Positions 9,998 through 19,426 of a stretch of 64,000 nt of DNA are shown here, in pieces (position 1 is the stretch's first letter; every line of letters begins with the position of its first letter). Both the position numbers and the translations under genes were made by a program. The notes below the pieces were generated by a model. The model ran no database searches. It was not told the origin of the DNA and saw only the letters and a list, made by a program, of their open reading frames with translations. Source of the DNA: Acinetobacter sp. 10FS3-1 (GTDB taxonomy: Bacteria > Pseudomonadota > Gammaproteobacteria > Pseudomonadales > Moraxellaceae); the NCBI RefSeq assembly GCF_013343215.1, contig NZ_CP039144.1, forward strand, positions 248,001 to 312,000. The letters are read 5' to 3'.

Positions 9998-10894
9998 TTA
10001 TAAACTTGGACCCGAATTTTCATTCTCGCGTTTTTGTACACGCGCTTCCGGGGTAGGTGGAGTTGATTCTACAGTAGTTTCCGGTTTTGGTTCAGGTTTA
10101 TTCATATCATTTTTGGCTGCTGCCACTGTTGCTGCTTGAACAGAAGCCTGGTCCTTTTTCAGATCAGCATGCAAATCATCTACAACATATTTACCATGAT
10201 CATCAACAAAAGGAATCATCGTTTCATTAATATTACTGATTGCATTATTACGCATTTCATTCAGTTCAACCATATCGCTTTGATAGGCTTTTGCTGCTTG
10301 TGCCACATTGCCATTATACTCAGTGGTCGCAATATTCTGTACAGCACCATGACCATCTAATTCACCTCTATTAATATGACCACGCATTGAATTAAAGCGG
10401 TGGTTGAGCTGCTTAAAGCTTGTAAGCGTTTTCTGGTAATGCTGTTTCATTTTAGGGTCAGCTTCAAAAGTTCGCTGCAATGTAGCCATTGCACCCAGAA
10501 CTTTACGGCTATCACCATGTTTAGCTAATAACTCGCCAACATTTTCACAATCATTCTCACGCAACAGGTCTTTGATACGCTGTTTGTATTGAATGTATTG
10601 TTCATTCTGGCGTATGTAATCCATGCTGATTTCGATTTCATTAGTAGTTTGTTGAATATCCTGTTTTTCCAGTGCAGCAACATAATACTCAGGCTGTGGA
10701 GCTACTTTAGATTGCTTATCTAAAGTATTCGCAGTGCGAAGATTGCCGTCAAACCCGCCTAGATTGATTTCCGACATTTTTTGGTCAAAGTTTTTGAATA
10801 AATCACTACCACCAATAACATTGCTATTGGTTACAAGTGGTTCTGCACCACGGTTTTGATTTTGACCTTTTGCTAACTTTAAAAAATCTACCAT
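9998..10894 (-). CDS. Coiled-coil protein of unknown function
   Basis: 298 residues, charged, predominantly helical, with a Pro/Glu/Thr-rich tail. AGGAAAT precedes the ATG. It lies 81 bp downstream of the giant 10976-17878 gene with a GGGGAT/ATCCCC hairpin in between (10936-10955), so the two are probably co-expressed with some separation. No recognised domain; could be a structural or chaperone partner of the giant protein. Confidence 0.75.
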   Translation of the reverse strand: MVDFLKLAKGQNQNRGAEPLVTNSNVIGGSDLFKNFDQKMSEINLGGFDGNLRTANTLDKQSKVAPQPEYYVAALEKQDIQQTTNEIEISMDYIRQNEQYIQYKQRIKDLLRENDCENVGELLAKHGDSRKVLGAMATLQRTFEADPKMKQHYQKTLTSFKQLNHRFNSMRGHINRGELDGHGAVQNIATTEYNGNVAQAAKAYQSDMVELNEMRNNAISNINETMIPFVDDHGKYVVDDLHADLKKDQASVQAATVAAAKNDMNKPEPKPETTVESTPPTPEARVQKRENENSGPSL

Positions 10895-10975
10895 TTCAAT
10901 TTCCTGAATTTATCGCCGTAATTTATAGCGAAAGTAGGGGGATATTGCATCCCCATACTTCTAATGTCTTAGAAA

Positions 10976-13900
10976 TTACATAGACAATGCACTGTCATTG
11001 TTATTGTCACGGCGTTTGTCTTTCTCGACTTCAACCTTAACTTTCACTTCTGCCTTCGGAGCAAACAGATCATTCGACTTAGCGGTAATCGCTTCTTCTT
11101 GCTCATTGTCACTACGTTTGAACATTGAGCTGACCTTATCCAGAAACTTGCCGAATTTCCCCTTACCTTCATTCACAATTTCCTCATTGGTCATTGGAGT
11201 AGGGTTGTTACGGTTTTGTTCAATGGTATTTGCTACCTCACTGTACTGTGCAACTGAACCCAGAATTGCCGGCAAACTTTCACGAGTGCTGATCGTATCG
11301 TTAGTCACCTGTTGGTGCAAACGAGTAATATCTTCTTTGGTGAAGTTGCCTTGATTCTCAGCATCGTTAAACACCTGAGTAACCATTTCCGCACGAATTT
11401 CGTCAATGCTACCCATAGTGTCAGCAATGTTACGGCTCACACGCCCTAACTCAGCCACTTGCGCGTTGAGTTTAGGGTCGTTTGCTTCAATCAGGACTTT
11501 GGCAAAGTCTGTTTGTTTGTAGAAGCCGTTTTCATCAGCCTTATTGGTCGAGTTCATTTCACGAAGCATGTTCAGAGTGTCAAAATTCACCACATTTTCA
11601 TACTTCAACAGTGCGCCTTGTTCATTTTGAACAGGGAGTACAATAGAAATAAGCGAAGCATCCATTTTGGATTCAGCCAGACGCTCTTGTACATTCGCCA
11701 TAAACTGAACTACAGCCGGGTTGTGCATCACTTCACGCTGAATCTCGAAGAAGCGGTCACGGTCCTGGTTAAGACTATCGCGCATATCCTGTAATTCACA
11801 TGCAAGTGAATCGTCTGGATGCTCTTGTGGATTAGTCAGCATAGCTAGAATGTTGTTTTTAGCACCATCCAACTCTGCGTTATGGCTAAGATCAAGTTTG
11901 CTTGGGGCAGACTTGATATCCAAACCATTAATGTCATTGAGATTCAGGTTCTCAAAACGCTCGATCTGACGGTTAGTTAAGCGACCACCGGCTTCTGCTG
12001 CAAGTTTCACATCAGCAGGGTCAATGGCTTCTGGTGTACCTACAAGACCAATTGCAGACGCTTTAGCGACAAGCAGACGTTCCGCTTTAGAACTTACACC
12101 GTTGTTCTCGATATCTTCCAGACGACGACCTACCACTGTCATCATATCGCCAGTTTTATCGTTCAGTACCAAGTCATTGATCTTGAGATCAGTGTCAGGG
12201 AACTGTGATTTGAAGGTTTCGCGGAATTGGGCCACGTTTTCAAAGTTATTACTTTGCGTGAAGCTTTTATTCAGCGATAGACCTACAGCTTCACATGCAC
12301 GACCAAGTTTGGTCACATCACTATTGATACGTGTTTGAAGCACTTGCTCGCACATTTTAACTGTAGCAGGGTGGTTATCACTTGCTTCAAGTTCATGCAA
12401 TATGCGTTCTTTTAATGCTTCAAATGGCTCATGGCGGTTACGGCGAGCCATTAGGCTTTGATCACCTTCAACACCGTTGATACTGCGTAGGCCAGGTGCA
12501 AACAGAGCAGATTGCTCATACCCCGAACTATTCACTTCGTCTCGATGTAATCGAAGCAGATTTGATGTATCGCTTAAACGGACATGCTCAGTTGCAGCTT
12601 TCAGCTCGTCAGCAGTCAACGTCTGTACATCTGGATTACGAGCTGCAAACGTAGAGAGGGTTTTAAGCTGCATCTGTTCTGCAAAGTTTGGACTACGGAT
12701 ATTAGCAATAAGGTCCGAAGTACCCATTGTTGGCATAGTTGAAATTTCAGAAAGACTGAAATTCAGTTTCACCGGTACAGCTTCACCGGTGATAACGGTA
12801 CGTGGTCCACGCCCCATTTCTTTTTGTATAGCTGCTTCTTGCTGCTCAACAATATGTGCAACAGTGTCCAGATTTGGTTCTTCAACTTGAAGTGCTTGAG
12901 CTTCCTGTTCAAGCTCCATCAGCATTTCTTGTTTATCAACCTCGATACGTGCCTTCATATCCTCAACAGCATTGTCGAGAATCATCTCTTGTTCAGGTGT
13001 AAGCATTACCGGTTGAACTTCTGCCGGCTCCGCAGCAACGACTTCTGGCTGTTCTTCAAGCAACTGATTGAATAAATCTTCGGTGCTATACGAGATTTCA
13101 GGAGTATTTACACTTGATTCTGGTGCGAAGTTTTGTTTTGCCAAGTCAGCCAGATCAAGTTTGAGAGCATCCACCCCCCAATCAATTTCAGCTTCTTTTT
13201 TAGCTTCAACAGCAGGGGCAACCGCTTCAACAGGATTCGCAGCATTAAAATCTTTCAAAAAGTTATCAAATGTTGCATCAGTAACTTGCGGAGCTTCTGC
13301 TTGTGGAATTTCAAATTTGAAGTCAGGAACCTGAATAAGCTCTACTTCCTTACTTTGAACTTGCTCATTGATAGCACCACGAGGGGAATCATTCCAAACA
13401 TCATTAATGAATGCTTCATTGGTTTGGTCTTTAGGCTCAAATTCCGGCATTTCAAAGGCTTTAACGCCGTCATACTCACGGTCGTAGTCAATTGAATTGT
13501 CATAAGCTTGGACAAATACCTGGTTATGCGGATTGATCGCAATATCTTTAAATTCTATTTCTTGCGGTAATGGACCAATAAAGGTTTCATCTGTGAAATT
13601 CAGCGAAGTGTCATTGCTTTGAATAAAGGTGTCATTCGCAACATTCACATCCGGGTCAATATCAATAGGACCAGGTGCAGCATTCGTCATAACTGGTACT
13701 GCTGCTGCTACAACAGGGGCAGCATAGCCGATACCATCATTATCGAGATTGAATACTGCTTTTTGATCAGGTTTATTTGACTTGATCGTTGGAGCAACCA
13801 CTTCCTGATCAGCAGATAGCGTAGGAATTGGCGTATCCAATGGGGTATCCAAAGGAGTAAGTTTTGGTCGCGGTTGTTTACCGAAGAAGCCAATACGACT

Positions 13901-16900
13901 GTTAATGCCTTGCTTGATGCTTGGGTCATTAATGTCGATGTTCTGCTTACTCAAGTATTCCTGAATATATACAGCTTCTTTCTCTTGTAACTTCTCTTGA
14001 ACAGCAGCCGGGTCAAACTTAATTTCATTAGAAGAAGCAGTAACATTTGGATGAATCTTGGCAAGATCATCTAATGTGTTGATCACATGATCTAACTCAG
14101 AAGAAGTTAAACGATGGATACCACTTTTTGAAAGCTCAAGGAAGGAAGCACCTAAAGTTTTTAGGTCAGCCAGGTCTAAGCCAATACCGTTGCGTTGAAT
14201 TTCAAAACCGTTCATTTGCAGATCAACTAAACGATCTTTCAGTTTCGGGTCCAGTACATCCGAAGCAGACAGTGAGTTTTTAGCAAAATCAGTAGGCTTT
14301 GTTGTATGGATTTTTGCATCACGCAAAAAGTTGAGATCAGCAGGAGTATCCGTAGTCATTTCAACTGTTTGGTAGGTGACAGCGCGTGAACCATCTTTAC
14401 GTGCAAAAGTATCCACGCCCACAATGACATGAGGCATGCCAGTGTCTTTATGTTGAAGCAAACGACCAATACGATCTTCCAGAACTGCTTTATCTGTAGT
14501 GATCAGTTTTTCTTTTTCATCTGGATACTTCTTAAAGAACGCATCCGGCTTAGATTTGTAGTCATTACGATTTGTAGCAACGTCAGGTGACAATACTTTT
14601 GAATCATAGGCTACGGCTTCCAATTGATCTGCTACTTCATCTTTATAGACAGAAACAACATGACGTTGGAAGTCAGGTGAATTACGTTCAATAGGAATAA
14701 TAGTTGAATCAGAAAGCTTGATTACTTCATATTTTGGTTTATCACCTTCTTCGGTCGGTGCATCACCCAAAATCACAAAGCGTTCACCATTTTTAGTAGT
14801 GAACATTGTGTCAGTACCCGCCAACTTATCAAATTCAGCCAATTGAACATCGTTCACAGGCTCTACAGGCACAACTTTTCCGTCCGTAATACTTGCAGCA
14901 AGCGTGTCATATTTACGTCCAGTACCTTCGGCAAACTTAGCATTAAGTTTGTCGAGTTGCGCCGATATGCTTTTTTCAGGGTCTTTATCCCCTAAGCTGT
15001 TCGGTAAATTAGCGACCGCGATTCCCTTACCATTATTTTTCGACTTAGTATTTTTCGTGCGATCAAAACTCAAGGTATCCAAAGTTTTCATAATCGCATT
15101 ATCGCGTTTCATTTTTGCGTCGAAGTTGTCTAAACCTTTGTGACCAAGAAGAGCTGCTTTACCCGCAAAATAACCCGCTTTAGCACCATTAAAGAGGAAT
15201 TTGAGCAGTTTGGCGAGCATTTTCAGGATGGCTAAGAACGCCTTTTGAGCAGCTTGCAGCAATTGTTCAACCAGATAACGAGCACTTGGAGTTTCAATCT
15301 CAGTTGAACCCGCTTTACGAGGTTTACGAGGTTGCTCTTCAAGATCATCAGTTAAATCTTTTGAGTTATTTCCTTTTGTTTTTTGTCCACCTTGACCACC
15401 ATTGCCGGCAAAATTACTTGCCATGCCAGTATCAACACCTGGACCAGTATTCTTCTTGAAGTTATTACGGCCATTCGGCTTCTTCACAGCCGGTTTTTCT
15501 TCTACTTTATTCTCTGAATCCACTTCTGCTTTAGGTTTAACAGCATTTTCAGGGGCTTTAGCAGGGTCTTGTTCCGGCTCTTTATCATCTAATTCAGGTT
15601 TAGAAATATCTAAGCCTTCTGTGATACCTACAGCAAAATCACGCTTACGGTCATTTTCTGCTGCTTCCAGTTCTTCAACAGTCACCGGATGCTCCGGGTC
15701 TGTACCACGAATACCATAAACTTCGCGTGGAGTTTCATTAAAAGAAAGACCATCTGGTGCTACAGCGATTTCGTTATCTTCACCCAATTTCACTTCTTCT
15801 GCACGACCGGCAATAGATGGGTGCTGAACGACATTCAAAGCTGATTTAAGCGGTAAACCTTCTTTAGCAATACCTAGATAAATGCCATTTTCAGGAGCCG
15901 TAGCAATCAGGTTATCCAGATCAGTCTTTTTCAGAGCGTTGGTCGCCGTATTTTTGACAACTTTATCATTTACCATTGCTTGACGAGCATCAATGAACTT
16001 CGCAACGTCTGGGTGAGCAGGGTCTACCGCTTGCATTGCATAACGAGTTACTTCTTGCAGCTCACGAGTTTTTGGATTGATGCTTTGGAAAGCAACAACA
16101 GGAACACGTTGGAACGCATTACTATCCAAACCTTTAAGTGCAGCATCACTACCATTCGGACTGTTGTACCAAGCTCCGCTTAATGTCGGGAACTTTGCTT
16201 CATTCAAAGATTTACCGGCATTGTGGGTATTCAGCTCTTGATCAAATAAAGCACGAGCATCATTCGTTACCAGATTGTTGAGTTCTTCAATGTCCTGTTT
16301 TTTCCATTTATCAAAATGAGCTTTGACTTGTGCTGCCGGTGCTTGTGCAAAGCTGTCAAATGCTTGATGGATTTCAGCCATTGTGCGAGTAGGGTGCAGC
16401 AAGTAATTCGGGGTTAAGCTGTTTAAATCAACAGTTGTACCCTCAAATACTGAATCGTTTTGGGTTTCAGCCATAGGTTGTACTCCTATATCGTTAGGTT
16501 CAGGCTGAGAGTTGATTTGCGACATATACGCTTCATCAAAGCCCTCAAAGCTACTTTGACCCGGAGGTGGTTCGCCAAAATCCTGATTTCCCATTTCAAA
16601 ATCATAATTTGACGGCTCTACAGGGTCTTGTATGCCTACATCCCAGAATGGGTCGTAGTCTTGTGGTGCAGACTGTGGCTGAACATTGCCGTTCTCACGG
16701 TCTTGGTTTTCCATAGCCATATTCGGTTCTTCCTCTTGAACAGGCAGTGGTGGGGGAACTGAATTGGATTGCGACACCAACGATTGATCAGGCATAGGTA
16801 TACCCACATCTTCATAACGTGCGTCTAAACTATCCAAGTAATCTTGTGGTAGTGGTGGAGGTACACTCACTTTGACTTCCTCAGGAAGAGGGGGCGGTTG

Positions 16901-17878
16901 CACCATGCCAATATCGTTATCTAGCTGATCACTAGAAGGAGAGTTGAAGCCAGTAAATTCAAAATCGTCGTCATCATCAAAGTTGTTGATGGTTCCAAAT
17001 TGCTGAGTATTCGCAGCTTCATAATCAGCTAGTTTCTGCTGAAAGCGTTGATCAATCTGGTTGAAGCGGTCAGTCATCTTCTGACGGACTTCTTCATTCG
17101 GCATTTTTTCAATTGTCGATAAGATGCTTTGTCTATTTTGTGTAATCTGCTCGATATGTGGAATTTGTAAGCCTGAATCCAGAGTGTCTAAGCGTTCACC
17201 GTTTAAAATCCTGTTGTTGTGGTAAACATATCGACCGATCAGTGCTTCAATTTCTTCTTCTGGTGAACCGTTGTGCACAGTAGCAATATGTTCTTTGTCA
17301 TAGCCCAGGCTTTCGATCAGTGCATTACGCTGTTCTGGTGTTGGGTCCGGTGTATCAGACCATCCCCACATGCCGATTTTATTAACAGGCGCACCTAATT
17401 CTTTAAGCACATTACCAACAGCAATATCGCGGGTTGCTTGCAAGGTTTTACCGTTAATTACTTCCGGCGCATCATAACGAACAACATTGATTCCGCTATC
17501 CAGAATATGCGCAGGAATTTCAGCTCCATTTGGTGCTACGAGCGTTGGTTGATGAAGACGTAGGTTGTCATTCGCATTTTGATGAAAGAAGGTGTCTGAT
17601 GGATTTAAACCCGCCAACAATCCTTTGTTCTTTTCATTTGTCTGTTCCAGAGGGGAAACGAAAACAAACAAATGGTTGAACTCGCTATACGCATGATTGC
17701 TCACCACACCATTAAGCGTGAAGTGAACTGTGTTGCGCATTGAGTTTTCGCTGACTGTTTCGTGAGTACGAGTAATAAGAAGATCGCCACCATCAACTTG
17801 AGTACCTTCAAGCCCCGCCTGAACGCGAACCAGGTACAGTTGATCGGACGCAACATTGCCGTATTGCAGTTTTGGCAT
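10976..17878 (-). CDS. 2300-residue plasmid polyprotein-like protein
   Basis: The ATG at 17878 has a good site (AAAGGAAC); a GTG at 17893 is an alternative. It has a folded N-terminal region (about 1-300), a long acidic Pro/Gln-rich stretch with PPPLP motifs (about 330-480), a second folded region (about 500-750), a basic linker with a hydrophobic helix cluster (about 900-940), further mixed domains, and a long Glu-rich region after about 1500. There is no signal peptide and no recognised catalytic motif. Size and mosaic architecture resemble the 'large polyvalent proteins' of plasmids and phages, which are thought to be injected or to act early in a new host; this is an analogy, not a domain hit. 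Confidence 0.85.
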   Translation of the reverse strand: MPKLQYGNVASDQLYLVRVQAGLEGTQVDGGDLLITRTHETVSENSMRNTVHFTLNGVVSNHAYSEFNHLFVFVSPLEQTNEKNKGLLAGLNPSDTFFHQNANDNLRLHQPTLVAPNGAEIPAHILDSGINVVRYDAPEVINGKTLQATRDIAVGNVLKELGAPVNKIGMWGWSDTPDPTPEQRNALIESLGYDKEHIATVHNGSPEEEIEALIGRYVYHNNRILNGERLDTLDSGLQIPHIEQITQNRQSILSTIEKMPNEEVRQKMTDRFNQIDQRFQQKLADYEAANTQQFGTINNFDDDDDFEFTGFNSPSSDQLDNDIGMVQPPPLPEEVKVSVPPPLPQDYLDSLDARYEDVGIPMPDQSLVSQSNSVPPPLPVQEEEPNMAMENQDRENGNVQPQSAPQDYDPFWDVGIQDPVEPSNYDFEMGNQDFGEPPPGQSSFEGFDEAYMSQINSQPEPNDIGVQPMAETQNDSVFEGTTVDLNSLTPNYLLHPTRTMAEIHQAFDSFAQAPAAQVKAHFDKWKKQDIEELNNLVTNDARALFDQELNTHNAGKSLNEAKFPTLSGAWYNSPNGSDAALKGLDSNAFQRVPVVAFQSINPKTRELQEVTRYAMQAVDPAHPDVAKFIDARQAMVNDKVVKNTATNALKKTDLDNLIATAPENGIYLGIAKEGLPLKSALNVVQHPSIAGRAEEVKLGEDNEIAVAPDGLSFNETPREVYGIRGTDPEHPVTVEELEAAENDRKRDFAVGITEGLDISKPELDDKEPEQDPAKAPENAVKPKAEVDSENKVEEKPAVKKPNGRNNFKKNTGPGVDTGMASNFAGNGGQGGQKTKGNNSKDLTDDLEEQPRKPRKAGSTEIETPSARYLVEQLLQAAQKAFLAILKMLAKLLKFLFNGAKAGYFAGKAALLGHKGLDNFDAKMKRDNAIMKTLDTLSFDRTKNTKSKNNGKGIAVANLPNSLGDKDPEKSISAQLDKLNAKFAEGTGRKYDTLAASITDGKVVPVEPVNDVQLAEFDKLAGTDTMFTTKNGERFVILGDAPTEEGDKPKYEVIKLSDSTIIPIERNSPDFQRHVVSVYKDEVADQLEAVAYDSKVLSPDVATNRNDYKSKPDAFFKKYPDEKEKLITTDKAVLEDRIGRLLQHKDTGMPHVIVGVDTFARKDGSRAVTYQTVEMTTDTPADLNFLRDAKIHTTKPTDFAKNSLSASDVLDPKLKDRLVDLQMNGFEIQRNGIGLDLADLKTLGASFLELSKSGIHRLTSSELDHVINTLDDLAKIHPNVTASSNEIKFDPAAVQEKLQEKEAVYIQEYLSKQNIDINDPSIKQGINSRIGFFGKQPRPKLTPLDTPLDTPIPTLSADQEVVAPTIKSNKPDQKAVFNLDNDGIGYAAPVVAAAVPVMTNAAPGPIDIDPDVNVANDTFIQSNDTSLNFTDETFIGPLPQEIEFKDIAINPHNQVFVQAYDNSIDYDREYDGVKAFEMPEFEPKDQTNEAFINDVWNDSPRGAINEQVQSKEVELIQVPDFKFEIPQAEAPQVTDATFDNFLKDFNAANPVEAVAPAVEAKKEAEIDWGVDALKLDLADLAKQNFAPESSVNTPEISYSTEDLFNQLLEEQPEVVAAEPAEVQPVMLTPEQEMILDNAVEDMKARIEVDKQEMLMELEQEAQALQVEEPNLDTVAHIVEQQEAAIQKEMGRGPRTVITGEAVPVKLNFSLSEISTMPTMGTSDLIANIRSPNFAEQMQLKTLSTFAARNPDVQTLTADELKAATEHVRLSDTSNLLRLHRDEVNSSGYEQSALFAPGLRSINGVEGDQSLMARRNRHEPFEALKERILHELEASDNHPATVKMCEQVLQTRINSDVTKLGRACEAVGLSLNKSFTQSNNFENVAQFRETFKSQFPDTDLKINDLVLNDKTGDMMTVVGRRLEDIENNGVSSKAERLLVAKASAIGLVGTPEAIDPADVKLAAEAGGRLTNRQIERFENLNLNDINGLDIKSAPSKLDLSHNAELDGAKNNILAMLTNPQEHPDDSLACELQDMRDSLNQDRDRFFEIQREVMHNPAVVQFMANVQERLAESKMDASLISIVLPVQNEQGALLKYENVVNFDTLNMLREMNSTNKADENGFYKQTDFAKVLIEANDPKLNAQVAELGRVSRNIADTMGSIDEIRAEMVTQVFNDAENQGNFTKEDITRLHQQVTNDTISTRESLPAILGSVAQYSEVANTIEQNRNNPTPMTNEEIVNEGKGKFGKFLDKVSSMFKRSDNEQEEAITAKSNDLFAPKAEVKVKVEVEKDKRRDNNNDSALSM

Positions 17879-18536
17879 TTTGGTTCCTTTCACCTATTTC
17901 TACATAGGTTGTTTTTGATCTAAATTGGTCCGTGGCTAACTGCTCACGGATAGAGGATTTATATTACTAATTTGCCTTGACTAGCGCATTGCTCAGAGTG
18001 CTTATTAACTACGCAAAATGAGCTGTATATACAAAACCTTCCATACCTCTGTATACCTTATTTCGCCTAACTTTGCGACGACTTTATCCGTGACAAATCA
18101 ATAAATAAGGTATTAATTTATTAACAGGTTTCTCAATGAATTTAATAAAAGAAAAATGGATTTTTTGTTGCTGTCTTGGGGTAGTTAAATTTTTTTACTA
18201 GGGCAGAGTGTTTGGTTTGCTTAAACAACTCCTTGTTTATCTATGTTTTTTTAACTGTAAATCAGTTGGTTATCAGGCTTGATTAACCTTGCTTAAACCA
18301 ACTAAGCAGTATTCCTTCCTTGTTCACCTACCTAAAGCAACTATCCGGTATTCCCGGAGAGTTCACGCCGTAGTAAAAATTTTTTACCAGGTTGAAGTTT
18401 GGCTTTATCTATTTCTGCACTAATGGGGTTGCGCCTATCCAGTTTTTCACATAAGCAAATAGTTGTTTAAATGCAGACAAATGTATGCAAAATACATAGT
18501 CAGTTTTATAGGGCATGGAAAATCGCCGTGGGGAAC
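17879..18536. promoter_or_regulatory. Divergent regulatory region with repeats
   Basis: 658 bp without a gene between the giant minus-strand gene and the plus-strand gene at 18537. It holds a CTGTATATACA site at 18023-18033. Two imperfect direct copies of a 35-bp block lie at 18181-18220 and 18370-18411, each with a run of A/T flanked by GTA and TAC and then GG..GA.T.TTTGG. There are also two copies of TTGCTTAAAC(C)AACT (about 18216 and 18289) and two GTATTCC...GTTCAC units (about 18310-18366). It is probably a control region; an oriT cannot be excluded. Confidence 0.45.
18023..18033. promoter_or_regulatory. Shared palindrome CTGTATATACA
   Basis: A copy of the dispersed palindrome about 145 bp upstream of the 17878 minus-strand start. 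A half-like sequence (CTGTATACC) follows 16 bp later. Confidence 0.5.
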
Positions 18537-19196
18537 ATGATCAAACTGAATCAGCAAAATGCTGTAAAGACTTCTGAAATTGAACTGATCGGATTAGGGT
18601 TGTTTGGAAAAAACTGGCAGTCTCAAATCTGCGAACAACTAAAAAACAAACAGGGCGGGAAACTAAGTCGTCAGACCTTGTTTGCATGGCACGACCGCGA
18701 TAGCCTACCGATTATCTACAAGCCAGAATTACGCAGACTTGCCGAAACTCGCATGAAGCAAATGCGGCAGGCTTATGCAATGCTGAATGATGATCAACGG
18801 TCTATTGAAGAAGCTATCGCACAATTCCTGAAAAAAAATGCCACTCTGTTAAATCCGCTATCGACCATCTATACCAGAGTGTTCTTTGGATATGACAAGT
18901 ATCGTAATTTTAATTTGCGGGTAGAACTGACCCTGAATGAACCAGAAGTGAAGCCAAAAGCAAAAGAGGATGATGCAAAATCACCTCAATGGAGTGCTTT
19001 TACTTTTAGCTTGAATGATTTTGTTAGCGAGTTAATTAATCTGAAAGAGAATCTGTTGAAGTTTATTCAAAGTCTGAATGTGTACTATGACGAAAAACTA
19101 AATACCCCGGACAGGGTTCGCTATAACCTTGCTGAAATCAATATTAGTCACTTCTCATGCTTTAAACCGCTTTCAGCTAAGGTCAGAAAAAAATAG
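18537..19196 (+). CDS. Possible DNA-binding protein (unknown family)
   Basis: 219 residues from the ATG at 18537, which follows GTGGGGAAC; an ATG at 18471 in the same frame would give 241. The segment KLSRQTLFAWHDRDSLP (about residues 40-56) looks like a recognition helix within a short helical domain, followed by a charged helical body and a basic C-terminus. It stands alone, divergent from the giant minus-strand gene, next to the repeats at 18181-18411, and could regulate one or both sides. No family name can be given. Confidence 0.65.
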   Translation: MIKLNQQNAVKTSEIELIGLGLFGKNWQSQICEQLKNKQGGKLSRQTLFAWHDRDSLPIIYKPELRRLAETRMKQMRQAYAMLNDDQRSIEEAIAQFLKKNATLLNPLSTIYTRVFFGYDKYRNFNLRVELTLNEPEVKPKAKEDDAKSPQWSAFTFSLNDFVSELINLKENLLKFIQSLNVYYDEKLNTPDRVRYNLAEINISHFSCFKPLSAKVRKK

Positions 19197-19373
19197 GTTT
19201 ATATTTTTATATAAACCCATTGTCCTAGTTTCCTATAAAACTATTTTTATATTTTACTATAAAAATATTTTCCTATTTTTATAGTTGTCTTTTTATATCA
19301 ATAAGCATTGATATAATTATGTTTAAGCTAAATTTCAGGATTAACTTTTCTATTTTTTTATAAACAGGCTCAA

Positions 19374-19405
19374 TAAAAAAACGCTTAAATTAATTAAGCG
19401 TTTCT
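19374..19405. terminator. Bidirectional terminator
   Basis: ACGCTTAA and TTAAGCGT form a stem with A-rich and T-rich flanks between the convergent genes ending at 19196 and 19427. A second hairpin (GGTTTATAT/ATATAAACC, 19194-19217) covers the end of the plus-strand gene. Confidence 0.75.
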
Positions 19406-19426
19406 TGTTTCTACAGTATAAACAGA

